Notes: a model not told the origin generated them from the sequence alone. Positions 11,701 through 26,900 are shown, counted from the first letter of the stretch. The stretch is 64,000 bases of DNA from Patella vulgata (GCF_932274485.2 NC_065887.2:5862001-5926000); one strand, 5' to 3'. Translations and numbers: made by a program.

Positions 11701-14700
11701 CTAGCAATTCACACCGTGAACGTCTTCCGATTATTTTAGTATTACACGTATTAAATGTCTTCATACATATACGCATTAACACTCTTCAGACCCTAGCAAA
11801 ACACGAATTAAACGACTGTAGACTCCAGCAATACATGTATTAAACGTCGTTAGACTCTAGGAATATACGTATTAAACGACTTCAGATTATTATAGAAATC
11901 CACGCATTAAAACGTCTTTAGACTCTAGCAATACACGTATTAAAACGTCTTTAGACTCTAGCAATACACGTATTAAAACGTCTTTAGACTCTAGCAAATC
12001 ACGTATTTAAACGTCTTTAGACACGTATTAGACGTCTTCGGTCTCTAGTAAAATTCGTATTAAAACGTTTTGAGACTCTAGCCTCCAACAATACGGGTAT
12101 TAAACGTGTTAAGACTCCAGCAATGCACGCATAAATACAAGCATAAAACGTCTCCAGGGTCTAGCAATACAGGTATTAAACGTCATAAATCTAGCAATAC
12201 GCGTATTAAACGTGTTAAGCCTCTAGCAATACACACATTAAACGTCATAAACCTAGCAATACACGTATTAAACGTCTCCAGGCTCTAGCAATGCACATAT
12301 TAAACGTCATAAATCTAGCAATACGCGTATTAAACGTGTTAAGACTCTAGCAATACACATATTAAACGTCATAAACCTAGCAATACACGTATTAAACGTC
12401 TCCAGACTCTAGCAATTCACATATTAAACGCCTTAAGATAAGCAATACCGGTATCAAACCTCTTTAGATTGTTATAGAAATATACATATTAAACATATTA
12501 AAAATAGAGCTCCCGTTCTTAAAGATGGATTCGTAAAGCGATTATATCTTACAACCGTTTTTGGTTACCATGGTCAACTACCATTCTTATTTCAGATTTC
12601 GGTAAATAGCTGATAATTCTCGCTATAATAGTTAAAAAACATAGATAATGAAATGGGAATATGTTGAAAACTTCAGTCAAATTACTTCATTCTATGTGAA
12701 GTTATGATCGTTTGAAGAACAGTGTAGTCTCTATTGTCATTGCTGCCGTTGTTACGATAATAAACACAGTCTCGGTTATCCATATTTAATCAAATTATTA
12801 AGTGGCAAGCCTGTTTAGATCCGTTAAAAATCAAAACCACCCGATGGGCTAGAGAATTGATTATGGGTTTGACATGTGAATAAAATATCTAAGTAATATT
12901 TATATAACATTTAAGATCAAACGAAAGATCTGCATTAGATAAATGCATCTTTGAGTTATTGTAGATATGAAAACACCTGAGATTATTCGAGAAGGATACG
13001 TTTTATATGTTTGTTACAATAGATAATAATCTATTCTAATCTAGAAAATAACATTGATAATTTCTTATATCAGCATGACCCAAGAGAATAAAGGCAAATT
13101 TTGTGTGTAATATTTACTCGTTACCTGTCCCCAACTATCTGAACCAATATAGACAAAGTATATATTACACGGTGTTTAATCATTCGTTTAGAAACCCTTT
13201 TACAAGGACAAAAAGTGTTCGATTTGTGGCCACTAGTTGGCTCGTTAACCTTGGTGTCCCGTGTTCGATTTTTCCGTTGGCCGAAACAGTTTAAAGGATT
13301 TTCCGGCGTGGTTGTCCCTTGTCCGTGGTACAGAACAGAGGGTCTGGCAAGGGACAACGTATATAGTCGTAAACTGGAGACCTTATGAATCTAAAGCGCA
13401 CCTGTTAGACCCCCCCCCCCCGGGGATCACGTGGCTAAGTGGGTAAGACGTTGGCTCGCTTGCCTGGAGGTCGGGTGTTCGATCCCTTCATTGGCCGAGA
13501 AGGTTCATCAAGATTTTCTGGCGTGGTTCCCCCTTGTCAGTGATGCAGGACGGGGGGCCTGACAAGGACAGCTGTCTAGTCCTTCGGATGAGACGAAAAA
13601 CCGAGGTCCCGTGTATACATTGGAATGCACGTAAAAGATCCCTTGGCAGTTGGAATTCGATATGAGAGTAGGCGATAGTGCCGCTGTCCGGGCAAAATTG
13701 TCCTCATAGCACACTGTATGGCGTATGCCCGTTTTCATTAGCCCTGTATAAGAGCAGAACAGTAGGACGTTAAACCCCATTTCATTTCATTTGTTAGACC
13801 CCCCCCCCCCCCCACTCGACTCACACACTTGATCTATGATTATATTCCGCTGTTTTTCACGTTCGCTTTACAAAGTAGTATTTCATATAGACACAGCTGC
13901 GCACGTCAATCATCGATAAAAACACTAAAGATGTGCGGTAAATAAAAGTTAATCGATCTTTAAAAAATGTACTCTTAAATGCATGAAAAATGTTTTCATT
14001 AATATCAGTTGATATTCCAGTGATGCAGGTTAATATCAATGAAAGTGTCTAAGTGCTCATATAAATTGGTACAGGTTAATTCCTGGTCGATGGGTGGGGG
14101 GATGATCGTATGGCAACATTTCGATTAGAAAATAGGGACGCCTGTCCAACCTCGCGTATTTTCACCGGCTCCCCCGATCTCCCCCACGACTAAGGCCCCA
14201 AACGCGCAAACCAATTATTGAAATTAAATTGAACCGAATGTTAGTCCCGAAATGGCCTAGTTTGTGTCGAGTGGACGTTCCCCATCTCTCTCTCTCTCCC
14301 TCTCTCTCAAAACATGCGGTAAGCAGTAAGGTGCCAAGTCAAACTGCAGACCAGCAGTAAATATCCGTTGGCTGCTACTATCACTGATAGGGATGACATC
14401 GGGTGCGGCGGGGGTGGCGGGAGTTCATTAGGTCGCAATGTTAACTCTCTGTCTATGCAAATGAAGTTCTAGAACAATTTTATAAATTGAGAAAAAAAAT
14501 AAAGGTGTTGGAAGTATATCTTTAGTGTAAATTAGTGTGAATGGGTACAGCCTACTCCTATATTGAATTCCAACTGCCAAGGATCTTTTACGTGCACGCC
14601 AATGTGTACACGGGACCTCTCTCTCTCTCCAGGCAGGCGTTCATTTAATTTACTATCTGTTTACTGTCTAGATATGTTAAAGATGTTATGACATTTATTG

Positions 14701-17700
14701 GTTGCTCAGCTAACCTAGATCCAGCCATGACCTCAAGTCCTTCAGTTCTTATCATATTATATTATTGATAATTTGACAACAGTTCACCTGGGAGATTTAC
14801 AATACTACTACTTCAACCATGTTTAACAGTCCTAAGGAGATATTGAATACCAGAAACTCTATACCATTCTGCACACATGGAACGTGTTACTCTACTTTGA
14901 GAATGGATCTCTGCCCTAAATGGCCGACATATCCAACAATAAGTATACTGTTTTGCAATGCGGTTCACACCTTTTCAATTTTATTTTATACTTCTCAAAT
15001 TTCTTGAAATACACTTAGTGCTTACGACTAAAATTTTTGATTTAGGGCTTAAAGTAGCTAAGTCTCTAACTCAATATCATTCAAAATCTTCGACATTGAA
15101 AACATGAATTATTTGTCGGCTTAAATCATGTTGTGATCTTACCGGGAAAGGATAGCCTTCTGACATCCAATATTTAAGACAAAATACACATTTTACAATT
15201 GGTACACGAATCGTGTACCATAACGCATTTCAGCGCTATTTGTAATAAGGGACTTGAAAAACGAGGCTAGGCATATTCCACAAGTCATGTCAAACGGTGA
15301 CGCTATATTCTTATCTGGAGAGTATGCGCAGAATAATACCTTCGGCGTAGGCTGGAATAACCAGACGCTAGAGATTGTCATTCGATTGAGAATACTAGCG
15401 TATTTCGCCGAACCTAACTGATTAGAAATTACAGTAAAACAGAAACGATTGAATGTAAATCAATTTATATACATTCAAATTACATTACTGTATGCGTTGC
15501 GACCCATTTGTGTCAGTTTCTATAGGTCCCAAATATGAGCGATTTAGCTCCTTTAAATATCGGGGAACTGGCTTAATGTCGTAGACAGACAGCTTAAGTT
15601 TAGTATGACGTGTGATATACTACTGCCGTGAGAACATTATGAAACCGGACCCTCGACCCCCGGTCCAGCCCCTAAACCCTACTTAAAATGACATTGTAGA
15701 ACGGGGCACTCCCCCTTTTTTGGACAAAACTACAAGACCTGTTTAAAATTACATTATTGGGAAAAAAAACGCAATAGCATGTAGGGTATGCCCGTCATTT
15801 CATTATCCCGGTTGATGCAGAAATATTATGAGTGTTTCAAGATGTAGTATAATTGTGGTACTTGACAGTCGAGGCTATGTCTCGATTATCCAGTTTAGCG
15901 GTAAATTTTCAAATCTCGCGGGTGTTCTAATCCATATAAATCTCGCCATCCGTTGTTCTAGAGGGTTGATTATAGTCTTGTCATGTGCACAACAATCTAA
16001 ATAGTGCGTGCGTGAAATAGCTTTATTTAACGTCCGCTTTCACCGAGGTGATATCGCATAATCATTTATATAACATTTGAAGCCAAACTTAAAGACATAG
16101 GCAGATTTAGCTCGCACATCTTTAAGGCACATTCGATCGATTTAGTTATTAACCTATATATACGCAGAAAAAAAATATTGATAGCTTGTCGATAACTGAA
16201 TTATCAGATTACTGGCTGTTGGATCGGCGATCACCCTCAGAACATGTGGTCAAACTGACCAGCAGTAAATATCCATTGGCTGCTACTATCACTGATAGGG
16301 ATGACATCGGGTGTGGCGGGGTGGCGGGAGTTCATTAGGTAGCAATGTTAAACTTTTGTCTACTGCAAATTAAATTCTGGAATAATTTTGTAAATTAAGG
16401 AAAAAATAAATGTGTTGGAAATATTTCTTTAGTGTAAATTAGTATCGAATTCCAACTGTCAAGGATCTCTCTCTCTGTCTCTGTCTCTCTATCTCTCTCA
16501 ACACAATATATCACAATATGACGTGAACCAAGATTGTATATAACAACATCATATATATATTTTTATACCATTCGGTGGCACAAAGGCAATATCCTATAGA
16601 GTTGTTTATCTCGAATATTATTGATATAACCATAAATAAAAATATACTGTAGAAAACGAGTCACCGTGACAGTTAAAATAACAAGTACAGGAGGACCGTA
16701 ACACACATAAACTAATACATAAGACAAATACACGGACAGAACACAATATATTGTATAAAACCATACACATCAACCTAAATAAAACTATATTGTATAAAGC
16801 CATCCACATCAAACTAAATAAAAATATATTGTATAAAACCATTCACATCAACATAAATAAAAATATATTGCATAAAACCATTCACATCAACATAAATACA
16901 AATATATTGCACACACCAGATACACAGTGACATTCACAATGATATTAAAGTGCCAACAATTAAATGAAATGCCAGGCTCAATATAAACATATTTTATGAG
17001 AACAAAATACGGTCTAGTGCCTCGTCGACATTCTATTTAGGCTATTGTGAGATTAATACGCGGTAGGTTTTTACTTTTGTGTTTCCGGTTGTATCACTTC
17101 AAATAGACGTTATAGAGTGTTATAATATAATATATTATACAAATCCATGTCAATATAACGTTATAGACAAACTGGTGTTAATATAACGTTATATAAATCA
17201 AAGTTAATATAACAATATAAACAAACTGGTGTTAATATAGCGTTATATAACTGGTTTTAATATAACGTTATATAAATCAAAGTAAATATAACGTTATATA
17301 ATTCGATGTTCATAATAGACACATCGACGTTAAGTTAACGTTCTAGACAAATCGACATTAATACGATAATATAACGTTATATAATTCAAAGTTCATCTAG
17401 CATAATAGACAAATCGACGTTTTAAAATACGTTAATATAACGTTGTAGACAATTCAATGTTAATATAACGTTGGCAAACCCATGACACGCGTTCCCAAAG
17501 TGGCAGGCGAGATGAGTTTACATAGCATGCCATACTCTTGAGATTCTAGTAGTATGAACTCATTGAAATCGCAATTTAGCAATTCAGCTTGATTTTTTTG
17601 TGAAAATATTTTACACCGCGTTGATTAGTAATCGGACAATAGGTGAATGGACATGATCGCCACAATAGATTAGAACCGCAGCTAACTGCTGAAAATGAGA

Positions 17701-17917
17701 TGCTCGGCGTCTGGAAAGACCTGCCTGAAATTTTCAACTCAAAGAAAAAAGTAGCCGTGGCGATTTTGCAGGGCCGTAACTAGCTCAGAGCAACAAGGGG
17801 TGCGGGAAGTGTTCTCAGGGGTGCTGTAATATTGACAGACAATGTATATCTATTTTTTTATGGGCCTGCGATTTTGTCGATGGGGTTGGCTTGTTAATAA
17901 AAGGCCTACTCCTAATT

Positions 17918-17948
<31 letters not shown>

Positions 17949-20900
17949 CTTTGTTTTGAGGGAACATATTTAGAACATGAGTTCTAATTTTCAACATGTC
18001 CCTCCTACTCTATAAATCTAGCAGCTACACAATATATGACAGTCACAATATTTACACATATTTACAAAGTGCTTAATATATATATATATATACCTATAAA
18101 TAACAAAATGGCAAATAAACATACATTAAGAGGTCTACAGTAGTTAACGAGGGTTGAAAGATGTGACATGTTAAAACTCTTTTTTGAAAATAAAACATGA
18201 AGAGGCATGTTTCACAGTTTGAGGTATTGAATTCCAGAATAAAGAAGCGGCATATTGAAATATTCTTGTCATTGCCTTTTTCTTACTTTTTGGAATTGCT
18301 AATTTAAGTTGACTTTCTGATCTCAATGTCATCGTAGTTTAGGTCATTTAGAATTTGCACATAATATGCTATATAAATATGATGGTAATTTGTCTCTTCG
18401 AATTTTGAAATTGAACATTCCGTGGTTGTATTACATGCGATGTTAGATTGTAAGCCAATTTAGATATTCAAATAAAGGTGTAGAATGTGAATCAGGATCT
18501 TCACCCAAAATGCTCCTTGCTACACGCTTTTGAAGTCTATACAGGGCCTCTAGTTTGCTGTTTTTGGCATTACCCCTAACTGTGGAACAGTAATCAAAAT
18601 ATGGTAATATATAGCCGTTGAAAATTAAATACTATAGAAAATAAAGCTGTAAAAGATAGATTTTGGAGGATATGATTTTGGAAATTTTTTAATTTGGAGA
18701 TTCCAATCTAAATTTTTGTCAACAATAAGTGCTAATAACACTGCTTCAGATGCATTTTCTAATGAATCTCTATTAATTATTAATGATAAGCTATTTGTGT
18801 TTGTTTGGTGTTTTGAAGGCTAACGTCTTCTTAGCATTCATTACCGATGAACTTTCTCGGCCATTACAAGGGTCGAGCCGGCGTCTTACCACTTAGACAC
18901 CGCATGCACGTCCTCATTAGCAGAACAGTAGGACGTTAAACCCCACTTCATTTCATTTCAGTTATGGTCACCCATATTAACGTTTTAGGCATCATGATGT
19001 GATGTTATTGTAACCCATATTATATACTTTTTATGCATCATGACGTGACGTTATTATAATCCATATTAAAGTTATATGCATCATAACGTGACGTTATTAT
19101 AACCCATATTATAAACGTTATATGCATCATGGCGTGATGTTATTATAACCCATATTAAAGTGACGTTATATGCATCATGACGTGACGTTATTATAATCCA
19201 TATTAAAGTGACGTTATATGCATCATGACGTGACGTTATTATAATCCATATTAAAGTTATATGCATCATAACGTGACGTTATTATAACCCATATTGTAAA
19301 CGTTATATGCATCATGACGTGATGTTATTATAACCCATATTATAAACGTCATATGCATCATGACGTGATGTTATTGTAACCCATATTAAAGTTATATGCA
19401 TATACGTGATGTTATTGTAACGTTTTATGCATCATGATGTGACCTTATTGTAACCCATATTGACATTTTGCATTTCTAGAAATCAGTGGAAACCCATCGA
19501 TTTTAAAACTCCATCATTGCAAAAAGTTACCTCTGGATCGACGCTAGAACCATATTCTGATCTATGATATATTTAAAGTATTGCAATGATTATTTTCAGA
19601 GAGCTCAATGGGGCCGTCAGATCGAGTTTATATTTACACTGATTGGTTATGCTGTAGGACTGGGTAATGTTTGGAGGTTTCCATACTTGTGCTTCAGAAA
19701 TGGCGGAGGTATGTCTTCTTTACTTTCACTGGTAATCTGATACCACTGACTTATGAACCCGAACCTTTTAGTAATGACAATTTTTGTCATTAAATCATAC
19801 ATGTAAGCATTATTCTAAACTTATGTTCAGTATGTATAGAAAGTGGTTAGAAATTATACAGTTGTCATTAGCTGGTGTGTAATTGGCTGTAAAACGATGC
19901 CACTACTAGTGTAAAAGCGTGCCTAATTATAACACCCATCACTATTGAATACACAAACCTGGACACGGTTTCAACACCATATAATACTACTCGCAGTGTT
20001 TCGTTAGTTTAGCGGTTAGTCATAAAAATTGAACTCGAGAGATTTGACTGGACTTTGAAAATAGAAATACCAAGTCAAAACCCAAGTTTTCGGCCGGAGT
20101 ATAGCAATGGCTTGAGAGTGATTTCTTGGGCCATTGCTTCAGGAATATGTTTTCACACCTTTGCCACCAAATTTTCTGTACCGACTACACCAACCGAACC
20201 ATTGAAGACAGGCATACGTCGTGGAATGTGCTGTGCCCGGGCATGTGCTATGAGGGAGATTTTGCCAGGGCGTGTTCCATTAGTAAGTGCAGGCGGACCG
20301 CACTACACGCAAAACAAAAATCTACAAGATAAACCTGCGGACAAGACAGAAAATAGACATTGCCTAAAAGAAACACATATCAAATCAAGTGAATGGATCC
20401 CGGGGCCAACCGTAAGCGTCCACTGCGCTGTACAGTCCCGGGCCTGTTATGGTACAGGCTTGACTAAAAATGATTTACAAAAAAGACGTAACAGAAATAA
20501 TGCGACCAATCCTGACAAAGGTCGTGAGATTTTCCCCTGCCGTGTGCTATGAGAGAGATATTGCCCGGGTGCGTGCTATGTGGGAGATTTTGTCCGGGCG
20601 CTTGCTATGTGGGAAATTTTGCACGGGCGTGTGCTATGGGGGGGGGGAGATTTTGCCCGGAGGTGATTCCACCTACTTTTCTTAGAATTCCTACTGTCAA
20701 GGCTTCTTTTACGTGAACGGTTTCCGTCCGATCCGAACGACTAGACGCTGTTCTTTTGACAAAGAGAAACCACGGTGAAATATCTCGAGAAACCGTCTCG
20801 GCCAGCATTGGGATCTAACCCAGAACTTCTCGTTAGTTAAACATACATTATGCAAGAGCTAAATCTGCCTATTGCAAGTCTCTCTTTAGGCCTGAAATGT

Positions 20901-23900
20901 TATATAAATTATTAATTAGACATTAATTAACTTATCCAGATCATAATCAACTCTTGATGTTAACGCTAGCCTGCGAAATTTACTGGATTAGAACCCGGTC
21001 TGCTGCTTCTGATTAAATCAAAAAATGGATAATCGAGACTATGTTTCTTATCCCACTGACTTTAGTTATGATGATCCAGACTGGGCCCAAAATTCAATAG
21101 CTAAATACTGGGTTCAGAGTGGATCAATTTGACTGAAATTTTTAGCAAATTCCCTTTACATTATGTATTTTTTAACTATTATAGTGTGAACTACCAGCTC
21201 TTTATCTAATCTCCCATAATCTATCTTTAAGCAAGCAGCTCATTACTCACTGAGACACCGTGATCATATATTGGAGGGCGACTGGGTTATGCGTCGATGT
21301 TGGAGTTGCGTCGATGTTGTAGTTGAGATTGACTCTAAGTGACACTACAGGACCACCCTGTCAAGATATGATAACCTAAACAGTCGAAGTAGTTCATCAT
21401 GCGTATGCTGTTGCCGGTTGGTGTAGAAACGTAAGGGGTAATCCCTATTTCATTTCATTCCCTGAGGGTGGGGGGGTCCTAATGGTTAGTGCGTGCGCGT
21501 TGTATCATAAGGTCTGTCATTGAGTCAACTGACGTTGTTTCGATTCCCCGGTTGTAAGTGACAAGGAGTAGGGTCTCCCATCCAACCTCTTGGGTTTACT
21601 CCGGGTCCTCCGGTTTCCTTCCGCTGCTAAAGACCCCCACGCCCAAGCCAATTATTGAAATAAAGTTAGTCCCGAAATGACCTAGTTTGTGTCAGAATAT
21701 CCAGATGAACTCTCCAGGCCAACGCAGCGATCGAACACGGATCATCCAGGTTCGCGAGCCAAGGTCTCACTCACTTAACCTATGTCCGATGCAGAAGAGT
21801 AAGAAATTGAACCCTATTTCATTTCATTTCATAATAGATTGAACAGAGCAGTTCAAATTTCAATTCAGCAACTCTGTCACGCCATTCATTGATGCGCTGT
21901 TTTATAAACGAGCTTAAATATGTCGTGTATTTGTTTAATGATCGAGATGTGTAGTACCGAGGCCTACCAGTGATACACACTGTTTGCTTAGCAATAAAGA
22001 GGGCGATAACCGTGTGGATGCCATTGATAAAGGACCACAGTGGCTCCCTAAATAAACACTTGTGTTGAGGTTTATTTCTGGTCAGATGTTATCTCCTATA
22101 CCAAATAAAGAGACAATCTTATTAAAATACAGCTCTATAATTCGTTTCGTTTTCTTTTTTACTTTCGGTGGCCTCTACTAAGATCGGACCAGTTGCAGTG
22201 GGAGGGCGCGTCAGAGGTTTTACGAGCGGCGTTTGAAGATATGACGTCAGACATTTGATTAACCAATCCGCGTTGATGTTTCTAGCGGGTTACCCACAGT
22301 TCCTTGCAACTCACGCCAAACACTCAACGTAACAGACCGTTTCATTGGCTAATCCCTCACATCATCCAGAACGCGGGTTATATAACAACGCTTCCAGATC
22401 CTAGTGTAGTAAAGACAAGTAAAACGAAATTTTGAACTATATAAAAACCAAACGAGATAGGATCCGTGTTTTAATCAGATTAAATAAAGGGACAGTTAGC
22501 TAGGCTTTTCCAAGTTTAGATATTTCTTCAGAATAGTGATATCCCTGTCAAAAAGAAAATAGTTTGAGTATGTTCGAAAAGGAAAATATACTATTATCTT
22601 AAACCTGTTCATGCCTACATATTGACTGATATTGTACATACGACAGTGTATGCCTACATATTGACGGGTATTGTACATGCGACAGTGTATGCCTACATAT
22701 TGACGAATAGTAGGCGGAAACGCCTTTATCAAAGCAAAATTTAACCTATAACACGCTGCATAGCGTATGGCGTATGTCTGTCGTCATTATCCCGGTTGGT
22801 GTAGGAAAGTAGGGCGTTAAACTTCACCTCATTTTATTACAGACAGACCCTTTAACAACAGTGGTTTATATATAGAACGATTTAGTGGCGTTATCGTCGA
22901 TCTACTTCTAGTACATAAAATCATATTATAGTTTATAAAACGCGAAAAAGCCCGTAGTTCACATCTATCTAAATCAGGAGATGTTCACTCGGCACAAACT
23001 AGGTCATTTCGAGACTAACATATAGGAGGAAACCGGAAGACCCGCAGAAAACTCACGAGGTCGGACAGGCGGACCTACTCCTTTTCACGTACAAGCGGGG
23101 TTAGAGAGCCGAAAAGAGCAAGGACCCGACCTCTGGAACAATGACGCGACCCTTTGAACAAGGCTCAGACCACTGGGACAAGAAATAGACAACTGGAACA
23201 ATTAGGACGCGGCCTCTGGAACGAGACCGCGACCGCTTGAACAAGGCTCGGATCGCTTGATCAATGACCATACATCCTGAATAAGGCCCGGGGAATCAGA
23301 CCACTGATAAGCAGGCTACAGGTGAAAAAGGGGGGAAGTTTGTTTGGGCGATTGATTTACCTCAAACGCGTTAGATCACAAGGTCCGTCATTGAGTCAAG
23401 TAGCGTGGTTTCGATTACCGGCTTGTACGTGACAAGGAGTAGGGTCACCTGTCCAACCTCGTGCATTGTCTCCGGGTCAAGCGAATTATTGAAATACAAA
23501 TGAACCATATGTTAGTTCCGAAATGACCTAGTTTGTGTCGAGTGGGTGATAAACCCCATTTTTAGTTTTAAGGTCTAGATTTGGTCAAAAGTATGCATTA
23601 GGCTTATTTGCATGACTTACTAATACTCCGTTGCTAGTGGTGGAAACCGTGTCTTTTGTATGACGGGCAGACGGTTGTAAACGACGGACGCCGGGTCTTT
23701 TGAATAAGATAATTCCACGGAAGGTGTAATTCCTATCACTTCTTTGGAACTGTCCGTTGAAAAATCAAATTGTACAATAACTGACAACGGTAAAAAAAAA
23801 CACACAAAAAAACATACATGTATATCTTACAATCCTGCTGAGATGATTTGCACTCAATCAAAATGAGATTAACACTCAAAGGAACTTGACAAGTGCACAC

Positions 23901-26900
23901 ATCCTGGCCGAGGCACTCGCTTGAGCAAAGCAATAGTCATATTTATAGCTAACAGTATATCAATGTTAAGTGTTGTCAAATCGTTCTTGTAAAATGACAC
24001 CCGGATATATATGTCTGTTATACATAATACATATTATATTACATGTATGATAAATCTTAACAAACTATAAAAACAAGAGTTTCAATATATCTTATTCAAA
24101 ATAGTGTCAGATATTTTAATCAGAACGTTTCATTTGAACGCCCCTATGATTCATTTGAACGCCCCTATGTTTTATTTGAATGCTTTTGTGTTTCATTTGA
24201 ACGTTCCTATGTTTTATTTGAATGTTTCTGTGTTTCATTTGAACGCTCTTATGTTTCATTTGAACGCTCTTATGTTTCATTTGAACGTTCCTATCTTTTA
24301 ATTGAATGTTCTTATGTTTCATTTGAACGTTCCTATATTTTCTTCGAATGTTTCTGTGTTTCATTTGAACGTTCTTATGTTTCATTTGAACGTTCCTATG
24401 TTTTATTCGATTGTTTCTTTGTTTCATTTGAACGTTGATATTTTTCATTTGAATGTTTTATTTGAACGTTCTCGTGTTTCATTAGGACGTTGGGATGTTT
24501 TATTTAAAAATTCATATTTTTCCAAGTATCATTTGAACGTTGCACATGTTTCATTTAAAAATTCATATTCATGGTTTGTTTAAATGGTCATATTTCTTGT
24601 TATTTTGAACCCGTATACGAATTTTAATATTATATGCGTTTTGTAAATGTTCAACGAATTAATTTTCTCTTTTTTCGTTTTAGGGGCCTTCCTGATACCC
24701 TATGTCATATGTTTGGTATTTTTGGGTATTCCCATATTTGGTCTGGAGATAGCATTCGGACAATTCGGCGGAAAAGGGCCGATTTCAATTTGGAAAAATG
24801 CAAATCCTATTTTTAAGGGTAAGGATCTATCGTGTGTTTTTTCTTAATTTCAGATTTATTTTATTAAAGAAACTCAGTGGGGTAGGCCGGAGGGCCTGGC
24901 AAAGAACAATGTATAGTCGTTGAGATGGGACGAAACCCCGATCTCCCGTGTACATATTGGAGTGCATGTAAAAGATCCCTTGCCAGTTGAAATCGAACAC
25001 CTGTCCTCAGGTTTAGTGAAACCCCGATCTCCCGTGTACACATTGGAGAGCACGTAAAAGAACTCTTGCTAGTTGAAATCGAACACCTGTCCTCAGGTTT
25101 AGTGAGCCAACGTCTTTTCTCACTGAGCCACCGCGGACGGCTACGGATAATTCCCAACTTTAAATAATGTTAATAAAACTAAAAGCCTATGAGTAGCTGT
25201 CCCAGATGTCTCTTATGAACCGACTAGTTTCGTTCAGTTCGAACTCATCAGGCTTAAATGAGATTGCTCGTTCGTCGTTCCTGGGGTTTTACGTTAACTT
25301 CCACCCAGGGTGATATCGAAGACACGTGTTTCCTAAGAAAACTGCCAGTGGAAGCTACAAAGTAGACTGGATCTAGCTTATTTGGATAAGACACAATGTC
25401 TTTGCAGGGAAGCGCCCAAGGTGTATTGCATTCAAAGGAGAGGCCTCGGGTGAAAGAAAAGAAAGAATGGCGTGCGTGCTCAGTCTGGCCCGCTTTGTCA
25501 TCTTAGATGCGAGATTGTGAGGCCGTTCCCTTTGTATAGTCGTCGTGGACCGGAGCGCAAAGTAGGACTCGGGTGGACCGGCGCATTGCTGTTTCAGCGA
25601 AGCATTGCTTCTGTTATTGGTGAAAAAAGAGATGGCTAATCTTTAATTAAAGATATATTATGTAAGATTTAGATAAAGAGCTAGCCATTCTTGCTATAAT
25701 AGTTCGAAAATAAATAATGTAAAATGAATAGTTTCAAAATTTCATTCAAATTACTCTATTGCGAGCGAAGATATTTGAAAGTTTGGCAAGACGTGTGCAA
25801 TAATTTCAACCACCGTACTGGTTGTTCGAAGCTAAGTCTCGCTCCTCCATTTTTAGCTTAAATCAAAATATGTCTGAACTGTTCTAATCTATTTAATATC
25901 GGAGAAATCCGATGCCATCGAGAGTTGATTATGGCCTGGATAAGTTAATTAATGTCTAATTAATAATTTAGAAAACATTTCAGGCCTAAAGAAAGACTTG
26001 CAACAGGCAGATTTAGCTCTTGCATAATGCATGTTTAAATGATGTTGTTTTTGTTATTACAGGAATTGGTATGGGAGGTATTCTTATATCGGCAATCATA
26101 TCTATTTATTACGATATTATCATCGCCTGGGCCTTATATTATTTATTCGCCTCCATGACGGATAAACTACCCTGGGAAGACTGTACTGACTGCGCATGTC
26201 AACTATATGATTCGCAAGCCAACGTCACCAATTATTTGAACAGTAACGTCACCAATTATTTGAACAGTACAGAATTGAATTGCAGTAAGTGTTAAGACTT
26301 CTATAAAATCACAAATTATAGCATAGTTTTTTGGTAGTATTGGGTCTTTATTTTGCATCAATGTATTGGTCTTTGGTAGTATTGGGTCAATCATGTAAAA
26401 CAACATTTATGGGATAACAATTACCTATGGTTTATTCCACATCAATGGGGTTTAACGTCCACTCTACAAAACTAGGTTTTATTTCAATAATTCGCTAGAG
26501 TTAGAATGTATGTAGCAGCGGGACATCGAAACCACGCCACTTGACTCAAACCATTCCGCCACCCAACCCCACTATTTGCCGGTTAAAAGGTCTATATTTC
26601 AGTGATGATATGTTAGACGAATTTTGAATACGTCCGATCTAACGTCTGTAGTCAAATCACGACAAATTCAAAAATCGCTTGTTTTCTCCATCGGGGATCA
26701 ACATCCGCTTTCATTTAGGGTGATATCGCAGACAAAGGGATCTCTAAAATGTGTCCGCCTTTTAAAGCGATACCCGTGTTGTGTGAACGACGACGACGAC
26801 TACTACTAGTCGGGGATCAACATCCGCTTTCATTTAGGGTGATATCGCAGACAAAGGGATCTCTAAAGTTTGTCCGCCTTTTAAAGCGATACCCGTGTTG

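Noticed and set aside
13421-13500. tRNA gene at SINE heads
   Set aside because: A and B box-like motifs are there but no full cloverleaf is seen, and each continues into a SINE body.
20055-20552. 165-codon open frame in SLC6 intron 2
   Set aside because: It runs through a SINE with an amplified internal unit, has no domain or splice context, and its composition follows the repeat.
24116-24448. 110-codon heptad-repeat frame on the - strand
   Set aside because: It is a by-product of a 21 bp minisatellite that is equally open on the other strand.
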